Notes under the pieces: model-generated
The model's database searches: none
Told to the model about the DNA's origin: nothing
What the model saw: only the letters and a program-made list of their open reading frames with translations
Source of the DNA: Sphaerosporella brunnea
Taxonomy: Eukaryota > Ascomycota > Pezizomycetes > Pezizales > Pyronemataceae
Assembly (NCBI GenBank): GCA_008704415.1
Contig: VXIS01000047.1
Coordinates: 149,560-213,559 of the forward strand
Length of the DNA stretch: 64,000 nt
Direction of reading: 5' to 3'
Shown here: positions 35,301 through 46,099 of the stretch, piece after piece
How positions within the stretch are numbered: position 1 is the first letter of the stretch
Layout: each line of letters opens with the position of its first letter
Made by a program: the position numbers and the translations under genes

Positions 35301-36955
35301 TCCCGCGGCTGCTGCACTGTGAGTCAACCGCATGTGTACAGCCGTGTTGGGGCTGGCTTGTATCACCAAATCCAGGCTGACTGCTTCAGAGAGCCTGCGC
35401 GGCTGGCGTCGGTTTTGTGCGCGGGCTATGCAGAAGACTGCACACAGCGCAGCCGCTTTGTGAGCCCTGAGCGGACCGCGCAATCACGGGAATCTAGGAT
35501 GGGTATGTCCGTCTCTAGTGCTATACCGCAATCAGCACGAATATCAACTGCGTGTGCCCGAGAGGAACACTAAAAACTATACGCGGATGCGTCGTCCTCG
35601 CGATGTGGACCCCACTCTTGCTTCATGCACAGCCAGGGGGGTGGGTTCTGGATGGCGGCATGGGATACAAATCAATCTCAACTGGATGTTTTCCACTCCC
35701 AGGAGGCTTGCACAGCTTTGCCAGCAAGACGGACTGGTGAGTGCTACGGGCCCGCTTCACTGGACAACATACGGTTTGGTTATGCCACCGGTTAAGGAGG
35801 GCTCATAAAATGTCTGCACGGATAGCGTCTTTATGCTGACCGGCTTGCGCGATTACTTCTGAAGATGACATATGCGGGATTACTGTGCAGTGATTACACC
35901 AGGCTTGTAGAATTGCCATGACCGGGCTCTACATACACTGCCACGGCAATACCCGCCTCTCGCTCGGTGCAGCTGCGCAGTTCGCCTTCAACAACAGGCT
36001 TGCATTCGTAAGCTTCGTCCTGATGCGCTTCTGAGGACGACTCACCGATCGCTGGGGCCCCGGAGATGAGGTGGTCCGGCAGCCACGATTTAGTTCCACA
36101 GCGTCGAGCTGTACTGGTACCAAAGCGCAACGTGGAACGCCAAGGTCTGCGCTCGCGTCGCATGCTCGGCGATTAAGACGTCTGCGTGTCAGGTGGTTTC
36201 TGCGGATAATCTAAGGCGTTGACCAAGTCGGGCACACCGATCCAAACATGCCATATAAGGGAAGCCCTCCTCTGGTTGCGGTAAATGGTCACGGCGCATG
36301 GCCTGAGCGGCTCCAAAGTACATCATTCAGGTTCTACATCTCAGCGCGGTTTGGATCGTGTGGGTATGGCCAACCACAGCTTTCGACGGGTTAGCAAAGA
36401 CAGCTCCTCACACTGCCAGAGAGTGTCCAGGGCTGGAGATGTTGATAGGGTATGATTTGCGGACAGCAATAACCCGTCAAAAATAATGAGAATCCATTGG
36501 CAACTGTGACTTTCCTTCAAGGCATTGAGTTCCGCACAACCGTGTCTCTGAAAAACAAGCAGGGAAACGATAAACAATGTAAAGCACTGACATCGCCGGA
36601 TAAAACAAAAAAAAAAGTCGTGGAATCAATCCCTCAGTGGGGGTTTGGCTGGCAAACCACTACCCGGCCAAAGTGTCGAACTCGGTGCACGCACGCTGCA
36701 ACGGCCGAGCGCCTTTTTAACACCCCGCCAGCAAGCCAAAGCTCTGGTGCCTGCTGCTTCCTGCTGGTATTGGGCAAGAACTCGCTCATCCTTTCACGCA
36801 GGGGGCTTCATGAGGTGTGGGAATGAGCTGATTGCACGGTAGGGAGCCTAGCTCCAACCGCTGCACTTAGATGACACCCCAGCCGTTGAGACTATTTTCC
36901 CTCCGTTGTCCTGTGCTCTCTCTTCCTGTCGCGTCTAGCTCTCTCTTGCGGGAAA
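32360..36955. other. no secure gene
   Basis: Around 33.37-33.93 kb two plus-strand frames read on from one another: one begins at ATG 33370 and contains AFALAILDRGDIVMQIPLPLE, the next has PTLFLADAGTSTLHWNLFAH. They suggest a frameshifted gene but match nothing I know. The remainder holds only short opposed frames. A poly-A run lies at 36608-36617. Confidence 0.3.
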
Positions 36956-37008
36956 CCAGCTGTCTCCTTGGGGACACCAACTCTCTAGGCGGCAAAACGA
37001 GGGTTAGC

Positions 37009-38090
37009 ATCAAAATGGGCTACCAGCCATTACTCTCTATCGATTCTGCTCAAACTGACACATATATGGCATCAAAGAATTTTCATCCTGACGGTGTCTT
37101 CAAATCTATCCCCCCATGGACGGTTGTCAGCTCCGCCAAGCGTTCTGTGGTCAAAATGAGCTGCCGGCCATGACTCTCTATGGAATGAGCTCAAACGTAC
37201 AGACATAGAGCATCAAATGACGCTCACCCTCACTATTTTGTCAAATCTATTCCCCCATGAATGGTTGTTATGTGGGGAGGCTCCTTTGGCTCGCCGGGTC
37301 ACAATGAGCTACCGGCCTTTAATCTTGATGGAATGAGCTCAAACTGACAGATACAGGGCATCAAAGGACGCTCAATCTCACCCTAAATTGAAACCTATCC
37401 CCCCAAGGATGATTGCAATGTGGAGCGGCCCCGCAGGAGGTCCTGTGGCTCTCCGGGTAAAAATGAGGTATCGTCCTTTACTCTCTATGGAATAAGCTCA
37501 CACTGACACATATAGGGCATCAAGGTTTGGGCATTCTTTCCCTGTATTCAAATCTATCCCCCCATGGATGGTTGTCAGGTGGGGTGGCCCGCGGAGGGTC
37601 CTGTGGCTCTCTGGGTCAAAATAAGCTACCGGCCTTTACTCTCTATGGAATGAGCTCAAACTGACAGATATAGGACATCAAAGAACGCTCACCATCACTG
37701 TGTCTTCAAATCTATCCCCCCATTAATGGTTTTTATGTGGGTCGGTCTCGCGGAGGCTCCTTTGGCTCTCCGGGTCACAATACGCTACAGGCTTTTACTC
37801 TCTATGAAATGAGTCCAAACTTACAGATACAGGGCATCAAAGAACGCTCAATCACACCCCATATTCAAATATATCGCCCCAAGGATGGTTGCAATGTGAG
37901 GTGGCCCCGCGGAGGCTCCTGTGGCTCTCCAGGTCAAAATGACCTACCGGCCTTTACTCACTATGGAACGAGATCAAACGAACAGAGATAGGGAATCAAA
38001 GAGCGTTCGGCGTGACCGTGTCTTCAAATCTATCCCCGCATCAATTGTTGTCGTGTTGGGTGGCTCCGCGGAGGTGCTGTGGCTCTCCCC
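37009..38090. repeat. 158-bp satellite-like tandem array with higher-order structure
   Basis: Seven monomers begin at about 37009, 37150, 37299, 37457, 37615, 37773 and 37932. The first two are slightly shortened (about 141 and 149 bp) and the rest are 158-159 bp. Each contains ACCGGCCTTTACTCTCTATG and ends near GTGGCTCTCCGGGTC. Variants alternate in threes: type A has GCTCACC.TCACT and an .AATGGTT.TTATGTGG end, type B has CAGATACAGGGCATCAAAG and CCCAAGGATG.TTGCAATGTG, and the third type differs again. The order is A-B-C repeated, giving a super-period of about 475 bp. No coding function is evident. Confidence 0.85.
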
Positions 38091-38094
38091 TAAC

Positions 38095-38630
38095 CGTAAC
38101 CCTGACTGCCCTCAGGCATGGCCCCGGCAAAAGCAGCCACACGTAGAGCCACGACGATCTTGTCCACGTTCCGCACATTACCAATGCCAGCGCCCACGTT
38201 GCCGACAATGGCTCCAGAGGTCATGGTCACACCGGGACCATGGACGTGTCAATTGGGGTTGCTCTGCATGGGTAGTGGTGAATTCAGGAGATTGGCCGCG
38301 AGATTTGTACGTTCGAAGGGTCGGTTTTTGGTGTGTTTCCGCTTCTTTTAAAGCCTGGTAAAATCACTGCGTCGACTCCACGCCCAGACTGGCTTCACCG
38401 ACCATTCCTCGCTACGGTCGGCCACCTCTTCAGGCTCTGCAGGAGTTGGAAGAGCGAACAGATGGTCCTCTGGCTGAAGATTAATGGCGCTATGAAGGAC
38501 AACAGACCAATGCGGTGGCCGACAAGGACTCGCTCCGTGCTGGGCAAGCGCGTCTTTTCTCGCCATGGTACCCAGCTTTCGTGACCAGAAGTGTATCGTA
38601 ATCGAGGTTATTGCAACGCAGCATCATTTA
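38095..38630. other. no gene recognised
   Basis: Unique sequence between the tandem array and the transposase remnant. A 77-codon frame at 38118 and a 83-codon frame at 38333 have no motif. The second may be a scrambled upstream part of the transposase fragment. Confidence 0.35.
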
Positions 38631-38638
38631 GTCACGTT

Positions 38639-38931
38639 TGGACCAAAGTAATGCCAAAGTACCATCCCGAAACTGACCCAATCGAGTACGTTTGTGGTTG
38701 ATTCAAGATATATGCACGTGGGCACTGTGCTTATTCGCTGCCAGCGCTTTGGAAGATGGTTGAAGAGTGTCTTGGGTTGCAAGTTGTGAACGATGAGTGC
38801 GTTTTGGATGTTTTTCCCAGAGTGGAGAGGATTGTGGACGCGTATCGTCTTGGAGGAAGGTATGGAACGCAGGAGTTCAAGGAGTGACCAGATAAACCCC
38901 ACCGGACAGTGGAAGAAAGTGCTATCGTGAT
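38639..38931 (+). pseudogene. DDE transposase C-terminal fragment
   Basis: A single frame reads MPKYHPETDPIEYVCG, a stop (38699), FKIYARGHCAYSLPALWKMVEE, and later VERIVDAYRLGGRYGTQEF, a second stop (38885) and a PHRT block. This is the catalytic-glutamate end of a fungal IS630/Tc1-mariner-like DDE endonuclease: the usual form is LPKYHxELNPIEYxW, then a long helix, then a DAYRxG motif and KSHR. The glutamate (PIEY) survives. The two in-frame stops and the missing N-terminal catalytic aspartates mark it as dead. No TIRs were located. Confidence 0.65.
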
Positions 38932-38939
38932 TTTACATG

Positions 38940-39575
38940 AGAATGCGTAGTCTTCGTTTATTTCTTTTCTCTTCACTGACAACGATTTTCCCGCCGCGAA
39001 ATCCTGCCCGCCGCCTGCAATATTCTCTGCCCGCTCGCTCCCTCCCCTAGTCTCCGTACAAAGAGTTATCTTTCCCACGTCTTTTCGCTAGCATGGCACC
39101 CTGATGTGCATAGGTCAAATCACCAGGGTCAGCGCGCTGCCCGTTCGTGAAATTCAATACAACGCTGGAAGTTATGCCTATGGACATGCATTGGACACAG
39201 GAGCATTCACTTGCAGGACGTATGCCAGCGGTAGACAGCTGCAGCGTGTCAAATGGGCTGGCGTGGTATGGTGCTAAACCTGCAACCCAGTGACGATACT
39301 ACAAGCGAACTTCCGCCGAATCAGATCCCACCGCACCTAATTGACGGGAAGTTATGCCACACATGCTAAACGCAGGTTTACTCCGGGTGACGGACATTTC
39401 GTTTGGCTTCCACTGCAACGTGTCTTTGTTCGGCCTGCCAAGGCCATTCACTGTCTCATGGCTGCCAGCATTTCTCACTGCTGTTGCCTGACGGCTCTAG
39501 ATACATTGCACACTGCCGCTGTGGCACGGACCTACAGCCTTATCTTGTGCCGCCCATTCCAATGATATTTTGTGA
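38940..39575. other. no gene recognised
   Basis: No supportable feature. The last few tens of bases before 39.58 kb are homologous to sequence beside the 26 kb hAT fragment and belong to the same element. Confidence 0.35.
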
Positions 39576-39576
39576 C

Positions 39577-39983
39577 GAGGTTGCAGTGATCGCTCGCAGA
39601 CAGTAGACAGAGACCTCACTGCAATGTTTGGAAACATTGGACGAGGTGTGCGGCCCAGTAACAACTCCTCAGTCACCACCAAGGCATCAGAGACGGAACG
39701 ATATATACGTGAACCTCCGGTGGACTTAAACACCGATTCTCTTCACCGATGGCATCTGAAAGGGTACCGATTCCTGACCCCCGCGAGAATGACACGAGAT
39801 TTCCTTGCAATATGTGCCTTAACCATACCCTGCGAGCAACGTTTCTCAGTGGCTGGTGACATAGTCACCAAGAAGCGGAACCGGCTTCTCGAAGAGGCAA
39901 GTACCGTTCTTCTACTGCTCACGTATTGGTCGAAGCGCACGGATGTGAAACCCTGTCAACAATCGGTGTACAAAGATATCTGA
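39577..39983 (+). pseudogene. hAT transposase C-terminal fragment
   Basis: An open frame gives TVDRDLTAMFGNIGRG, then ETERYIREPPVDLNTDSLHRW, ARMTRDFLAICALTIPCEQR, and FSVAGDIVTKKRNRLLEEAS followed by LLLLTYW. This is the full hAT C-terminal dimerisation domain: the E(R)Y acidic start, (D/S)xLxxW, the ARxxRDFLAIxxxxxPxERxFS helix and the AGDxxxKKRNRL signature. It ends in a normal stop at 39983. The catalytic domain and N-terminus are missing upstream. It is the sense-orientation counterpart of the fragment at 26.0-26.3 kb. The intact dimerisation helix could still be expressed, but I see no promoter. Confidence 0.8.
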
Positions 39984-39989
39984 CTGATT

Positions 39990-42505
39990 TTGTACGCCTG
40001 AACCCTGTGGGTCAGATCCTGGTGGAGACGCTGATGTTTCTCCTATCAGCAGCTCGTCCTGGCTGTAGCTCGGGCGGCGTGTCCTACTGATCAATCGTGT
40101 CGCCATTCTGTTGTCGGGTGAGTGTGCTCACTGCCTTTGGGTGCGAGGTGAGTGCTTATATTGGGCGCCCCGAAACCATATGAGTCGCAATATGAGGTGA
40201 CATCAACGGTGCCTTTCACGTTTGTGCAAACTTCCCCCCAGAGATGGCGGCGCAAGCGTCCGCCGCTGAACATCTACTTATGGATCAGGCTATACGAGTA
40301 TACCGCCAGGACTATCAGGGCCAGCGGGTAGGATTCCACCTGAATCTCAGCGAACACAACAGGGCTTGTCATGATTGCGGCAGCACTCCCTGGAAGCCTG
40401 CAGGGCTATGACATCCGAAGCCTGCCCGAGTAATGTCTCGGCGTTATGTCGTTTGATTTGCCATCTGCGCAAGCCGCGCGTCAAACGATGGATCGCGTGT
40501 GGGGGCATATTCGATTGCTCAAGGAAAACCGGATCGGCCTCTGCTATGTCCATACGGTAAGTTCCAACCACCGGCGCAGTAGGGGATGTTCTGTCAGTTG
40601 GCGTTGAGAAAGTAAAGTGGGTTTTGCCAGCTTGATAGGTGACAGCCGTTGTGCTTTGTCACACCTCAAATCAGCCACGATGTATATAATCACTGACCCT
40701 CATAACAGGCTCAAACGATGGGTTTCCAGTGAGTGTGTGCGTCTCTCGTATGCAGAGTATCAAAATGAAAGTAATGTTTCATCCGGGACATGGTTGTACG
40801 TCACTCAACATATTCCACTCGAGGCTTGTAGGACAGTAGATTACAAGGGTGGAGGTAAAAGCAGTCTGTTGGTGCCGGGAGTGTCGTGAGGTGCTAGCTC
40901 TGGAGAGGACCAAGTGTCGGTAACCCGCGAGTTTTTCTGTAGCGGGAGTGTCGACCCTGCATGTATTGTGAGAAATTTGGGGTTAAGAAGGTGGGGAATT
41001 GTGGGGGATGATATATCGGGTGCAGTGATGGACAGCAGTCCAGGCAATTGGCCTGACCTTGCAATATTGAAATGGACCCGGGGCTGCGGATGCAACTGTT
41101 GAATGCCGTTTTCTCGAACATTCCCGTGTGTACAGATCGATTCTTTTCTCAAACAGAACAGATACACAAGTTATTTGAGTACCCTCAGCAGACAGGTGTG
41201 CACAATAACCTACCTGAAGATTGGACGAAGTGGCCGCCAGTTGCGGCTCAGAGCCTGATGCTTTCTTCCGTTCAGCGCGGAGTGAAAATCGTATTGCGGC
41301 AACACCTAGCCTCAGACGCCGCTGCCATAAGGATGTGAATTGAAAAAGACCAGCAGCGTCGGTCCGAACGTGAATGGGGATCCCAAGTCCTATGCGCCCG
41401 TGGGAATGCTGCACACGTTAAAACAACCACAACCAGCACGGACCGCGGGTGAATTTTGCCTGCGTCGTGCAACTGATGTTGTATCCAGAAAACCCGCTAA
41501 CACCCACTGTGCAACAAACGCAGTGGCAGGCGGCGGCCGCAGAAGAAAACGGAGGCTACTTCATTACCAAAGCGGCAACACGCCTACCAGTGAACCCCAT
41601 GCTCCACCAATATGAACAATTCGGGCGATACTCCACTGTCTGTTCCAGACAACGCTGTGTCCAAAACGCCTCCGCTATGCGAGAACCGCAGATTGTCCCG
41701 AGTTCGTATGGGAACCGTTGCAAAGGTGCTAAACAAATTCAGCAGCAGCACGAAGCTGCTCACGGCCAGGCCCGATGGAAGCTGTGGACACAGCAATCGT
41801 TACCGCAACCTCCCAATCCTGGACCGTGACGATGCAGGGCATGGCATCCTGATTGTACCACCGCATTGTGGCTGTGGCGCCGGTACCCTGATCGACCTTG
41901 AACCATCCATATCGCTGTGGAACTCAGAAGCATCAGCCCATACCGCATCTTGAGCTTTATTGCAGTCGGCATCGTTAAGCACAAGCGTGCGCGCCACAGC
42001 CTCGCAATCTTCTTATATCGGAAGGCAAGGTAAGCATAACATGCGCCCCGACTGTCCACTGGGTGTTACGTGTGACGCCGGGTGCCTCTGCGGGTTCATC
42101 CTTTTACTTTTGCGGCCTTTTCTCGGCTTGACGAGCCGCCGGAGGTCAGTGTTCTCTGCAGTTTGGGATCCAGACAAGATTGTTATTGTTACGCTTCCGT
42201 GTTACCTATCGCAATACTCTCTCGACAATGCCCTCTTTGCGTCCCCCTCATGAGACGTGGCAGTTGTAGTCCGTCTCGTCACCGGCGACAGGAGTGACGC
42301 GCTATCATTCACCATTTCCAACGAGTACGAGTCGTTGTATCGAGAAACATGCACCAGTAAAACACGTTCTCTCAATGTCCATAGTGGGGGGGGGGGGGGG
42401 CGATAATGGCTACGCTGCATGTGCATTTCGTTTTGGTGAGAGCGGATGGGAATGAGTTATCAGCCACCTTTGTTTTCTTTTTGCCGGCCCCCTCTCCATC
42501 TACCG
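39990..42505. other. no secure gene
   Basis: Several frames of 90-145 codons occur on both strands (notably 41449-41829 plus and 40983-41414 minus) without motifs. A run of 14 consecutive G residues lies at about 42387-42400. No transposon termini were recognised. Confidence 0.35.
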
Positions 42506-42516
42506 CAATCCCCATT

Positions 42517-42846
42517 GAGTGTTGCACACGAGCCGATCCGGCTCGAGCCTCGTTTTTGAGCCTGATCGAAACGTAATCTCTTGGGCTTGAGCTGGCTCGA
42601 ACGGGGGCTTGAGCTGGCTCGAACGGAGGCTCGAGCTGGGTTCGAGCTTACACTTGGCTAATCTCCAGCATCAGTAGGGGTGACCCGCGCACGGTTTGAA
42701 TCAATTTTACAGGAAAAATACCGTATGATCTCGGTAATATGGCAATTTCGCCGGCGCCGAAGTACACTTACACATACCGTCTAGCCGGACTCGACCTTTG
42801 TGAGTTCGGGTCAGGCTCGTGTCGAGCTGGCTCGTGTGCAACACTA
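42517..42846. mobile_element. hAT-type MITE, about 330 bp
   Basis: The left end AGTGTTGCACACGAGCC matches the complement of the right end GGCTCGTGTGCAACACT exactly over 17 bp. The flanks carry an imperfect 8-bp duplication (TCCCCATT at 42509-42516, TCCCCGTC at 42847-42854, 6 of 8 matching). The interior has a short tandem motif, GAGCTGGCTCGAACGG. GAGCC/GGCTC enrichment near the ends is shared with the 29.9-30.9 kb hAT element, so that family could have mobilised it. It contains no gene. Confidence 0.8.
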
Positions 42847-42859
42847 TCCCCGTCGAGGG

Positions 42860-43850
42860 GTTATGACACTCGCGTTCGTACATTGTCGGTGTTGAAGATG
42901 CGTGCTGTCGGCATTCAACAGTTTCTTGAACGTTGTCATCAAGAGTTCCTGTAAGCGCAATGTTCGCGCCCATGGAACATGTTTTGGCACCGGCCGCTGG
43001 CTTCCAGCACAAAAGAAGCTGTGCTCCGGCGCTCAAAGCACCAATTCCTCTGCCTACGGCGGTGACTTGTAGCCGCCTTTGCGGACACTCAGTGCTCTGG
43101 CCAGACCACTCCCTCGCTGCCTGGACAATGTTGCGGGGCATGCCGAGTGTTTCAACATTTCAGCCCCAGTCCACGTGATGATCCAGCAGGAGGTTCGTCT
43201 TCACTGTGGAGATAGCGCATATGGCCGGTAGTACTGGCGATCAGATGCTGGAAGGACCGCTGCAGCCCGAGTTCAACGTCCACCGCGGCTGCGAAGCGCT
43301 TTTGCCCCAGAAGGTCGAACTGTACCGCCACACGAGAAGCCGACCAGGTGCGAGGGGCAACCCAGTCACAGCCAGAACACATAATAAGATTGCAGGGTGC
43401 GAACAACCGAAGCGTGTCTCCGTTTGAAAAACCATTGACGGCTGGTTAACCGGTGGAGTTGATCGAGCTCCACGCCCCGGAGGCGGCAGCGAACCCTGGT
43501 ACATGGCCGCGTGGCATCGTTTCGATTTGGCACCGGCGGAGTCTGCTGAATACCGTCTCGCAGCATAAGGTCGCGTTCTCCCATGCCCAACGCGCCGCGC
43601 TGATTCGATCACGGCGAGCTCGCAACGGGGCCACACACGCCGTGGGCAACACAGTGATTGCGCCGTCCATGCAACAGTGGAAGACCCACTCAACACACGC
43701 AGCGCAGATCTGTGGAGCGGGTCGACTGGCGGACAGAGTGATATCCAGTGAGGCACGCTGGCACTGTGCCAACCGTTGAATCGTTGACCACCTCTGCCAG
43801 AGCCACGGTTTCGATCAACAACCTCGTCTTCTTTGTTTCCATCTTCGTTT
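42860..43850. other. upstream region of the 43.85 kb gene; no secure gene
   Basis: Plus-strand frames at 43206-43427 and 43453-43779 and a 204-codon minus-strand frame overlap here. None has a motif. The minus frame starts at the palindromic CCATGG that also forms the plus-strand gene's start, so it is probably a shadow. A pyrimidine-rich stretch just before 43854 (CTTCTTTGTTTCCATCTTCG) looks like the plus gene's leader. Confidence 0.35.
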
Positions 43851-43853
43851 ACC

Positions 43854-45125
43854 ATGGCCGAATCCCACTCAATGGCCGAATCCAGCTCAATGGCCGAATT
43901 CAGATCAATTCAGGGACGCGCTCCAGCTGCTGACGCGTCTGCCGAGACTACGGCTGTTGACGCTGAAAACACTGAAACCGATGGTATCTAACTACCTCTT
44001 CCACTGTACCGAGCCATGCCTGACAACTACACAATAGGTCCGTCGCCGCCCACGATTCCTGCGTCTGATGTCAAGAAAAGCAAGCGCAAGCCCAAGCGCA
44101 AGCGCGCAGGTATCTGCCTACCTCTGTCACTCTACCAAGCCTTGCCTGACAACCAACCAATAGTTCCCCGGCCGCCCACCATTCCGGAGTCTGATGTCAA
44201 GCAAGGCAAGCGCCCGTGTAGGCCCAAGCCCAAACGCAAGGTAAACCCCCAGACCCCAACAACCAACAGCATTCGCTCTGACATCATCAGCAGAAGGCTA
44301 GCCAGCAGGAAAAGAAGATCACGGGTGAAACCGCAGTCACCGCGGGACCGGCGTCGGTGTCGTCAGTGAGGCAAAAGAGTGGGTCCATTTTCGTCGATGT
44401 GTCCAATTGTACGGGCATGGACGTCTCCTGGAATCTCACCCCCGATGGCACTGTTGCCGCAGTCACCTCGGGGCAGGACGACGACGCAGCCGGCACAGCG
44501 GGCCGCGGCGCCGAATGGAATTTCGACCACCGCCCAGGACGCCGGTTGGCGCAGATCGACGAATATCCACCGCATCAGCTACTGGTGAATGCGATGCGGC
44601 GAAACGGCTGGTATCAGATGGGCACTTATTACAAGCCCACGCTGGCGGAATATGCTCCGCGTAAGATTATGTTGCGTGTGCTGGCGTAAGACCCCCCCGC
44701 GGCCGCCGGCAGACAGCAGCGAGCTGACACGCGCACAGGAATGAAGCCAGGGTCTATGACCATTATCCTGGATTGTACGCCCGCGACGACGGGTACAGGA
44801 CACTGTACGGGTTCCTGAACAAGTTGTTGAAAGCGTCACTGCAGTGTAAGGCTAGGTGGGTGACGACCTGGCCCGTCGCCGATGCTCCAGCGCCTCTCGA
44901 TGAAACCGTGGCGTTTGTTTTGCCCAAATCGATGTGAGGGGCTGCGAGACTACAAAACGAGGATGATGCCCTTGCCGACGTTCCCAATGTGCCAGACGAC
45001 AACGCACTCGCCGCACCGCCGCCACCAATCGCATGGAGGCGGCAGCAGCCGGCAGGACTGGCGGCAGGCGTCACAAGGATGGAGGAAGGAGTCAGGACTC
45101 TGGGGGACGCCAAGAGCGCGTTTGA
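43854..45125 (+). CDS. six-exon gene, putative nuclear basic-repeat protein
   Basis: The ATG at 43854 lies in a good context (TTTACCATGG). Exons are 43854-43983, 44038-44109, 44164-44240, 44294-44685, 44739-44933 and 44996-45125. The first four introns are 53-54 nt with GTATCT, GTATCT, GTAAAC and GTAAGA donors; the fifth is 62 nt. All phases fit, giving 331 residues. Exon 1 begins with three hexapeptide repeats (MAESHS, MAESSS, MAEFRS). Exons 2 and 3 each encode PPTIPxSDVK followed by Lys/Arg clusters (KSKRKPKRKRA; KPKRK) resembling nuclear localisation signals. Exons 4-5 carry a probable folded domain (SIFVDVSNCTGMDVSWNL, then AEYAPRKIMLRVLA, then NEARVYDHYPGLYARDDGY) that I do not recognise. 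The last exon is Arg-rich. An alternative acceptor for intron 5 could instead join a 182-codon frame ending at 45537, so the C-terminus is the weakest part. The product is probably nuclear; the function is unknown. Confidence 0.6.
43984..44240 (+). repeat. tandemly duplicated intron-exon module
   Basis: Intron 1 plus exon 2 (43984-44109) and intron 2 plus exon 3 (44110-44240) are a direct duplication with a 126-bp period. Both introns are 54 nt, start GTATCT, share ACCTCT and GCCTGACAAC and end CAATAG. Both exons encode PPTIPxSDVK plus a basic cluster. Confidence 0.85.
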
Positions 45126-45129
45126 AACG

Positions 45130-45770
45130 CGCGGAGACAAAGATCTTCAGACTGCGGGCGTAAATGAAAAACATGTGATGGCTTGCGAGAGGGAGTCGAG
45201 GTTGCTGCGTGACTACCGAGACGATCTGAGAAGAGCTTCACCTGCGATAACTGGAATGAAGACCGTCGCACAAAAGACTTGCGGAAGGGATATAACCCAA
45301 ATCGGCCGACCGCGTGCCACAAATTCGGGACACATATCAGGTTTACCCGCCAGTATTCCGCTCAAGGTCTCGCGCGTCCGAGATACACTCCCGGGAGAGA
45401 CGGTGGTCACAGGTGGCACAGTGCACCGCACCGAGTGCTGGCCGATTCCAAGCGCACCATCAGCGCGGCGGAACAGTCTGCCGAGTGCAGAGCCACCGAC
45501 GACGGTGAGCACGCCTGGTGTGGCCGCGGAACGATGAAGAACACACTGTTCCCGCAGGCGATTCAGCGAGCGCGGTAATCGCGGCAGATGCCAGCGGCCT
45601 CGAGGCTGTCGCGATGTTTGTTACTCCATGGACGGAGGAGCAAAACATTGCCGGTGATACCAGAAGGCTACCCAGAACTCTGGGAATGAAGGTCCCTCAG
45701 AGCATCCTGCTCAAAAGCATAGCCGAAGCGGCCGGCTGGGAATGGACAATTAGCAAGCTTGCACGATATG
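45130..45770 (+). other. open frame downstream of the six-exon gene
   Basis: A frame open from 44989 to 45537 continues past the proposed stop of the gene. It contains a charged, helix-like stretch (ERESRLLRDYRDDLRR). It could be the true C-terminus through alternative splicing of intron 5, or a remnant of a fused paralogue. A further short segment (MFVTPWTEEQNIAGDTRRLP, then LLKSIAEAAGWEW) lies at 45612-45768, just before the duplicated segment, and may be an exon of the downstream paralogue. Confidence 0.3.
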
Positions 45771-45899
45771 AGGTCTTTTTTCTTGGCTTCTTTGTTTCAT
45801 TTTTTTTCACCCACTTGCGCTTTCTCGCTGCGTTTCCTAGCATTGCCCGTTTGCACTGCGTTTCCGTCACAGATCGAGCCCCTGTTTCATCGCGGTCTA

Positions 45900-46089
45900 C
45901 CGCAGCAGGAAAAGAAGGCCGCCGCAGCCACCGCGGGACCAGGCTCGGTGTCGTCAGTTTCGTCAAAGAGTGGGTCCATTTTCGTCGATGTGTCTAATTG
46001 TACCGGCATGGACGTCTCCTGGAATCTCGCCCCCGATGGCACTGTTGCCGGCGTCACCTGTTCATTTCGGCGATCGACCTCTTAGGTCA
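45900..46089 (+). pseudogene. partial paralogous copy of exon 4 of the 43.85 kb gene
   Basis: About 160 bp is nearly identical to 44300-44470: both encode QQEKK, then SGSIFVDVSNCTGMDVSWNL and PDGTVA. It is preceded by a T/C-rich acceptor-like stretch ending CCGTCACAG (45870s) and loses similarity after GVTC, stopping at TAG near 46084. The rest of the paralogous domain is not found downstream. This is either a truncated duplicate or an exon of a divergent second gene. A protein-like segment (LALYERIFTDFTAGLKPHF) at 46330-46380 could belong to such a gene. Confidence 0.6.
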
Positions 46090-46099
46090 CTTTCACCTT

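Noticed and set aside
37009..38090. CRISPR-like repeat-spacer array
   Set aside because: The whole 158-bp unit is repeated with no unique spacers, and the organism is a fungus. This is a satellite-type array.
38085..38110. Telomere-like CCCTAACC sequence next to the tandem array
   Set aside because: Only one full and one imperfect unit are present, which is too little to call an interstitial telomere.
43241..43855. 204-codon minus-strand frame with an ATG
   Set aside because: Its ATG is the complement half of the CCATGG that starts the well-supported plus-strand gene, and its sequence lacks domains. Judged a shadow.
44686..44690. Stop codon ending the exon-4 frame of the six-exon gene (GCGTAA)
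   Set aside because: The TAA overlaps a GTAAGA donor. Removing the 53-nt intron restores a continuous protein-like frame, so it is not taken as the true stop.
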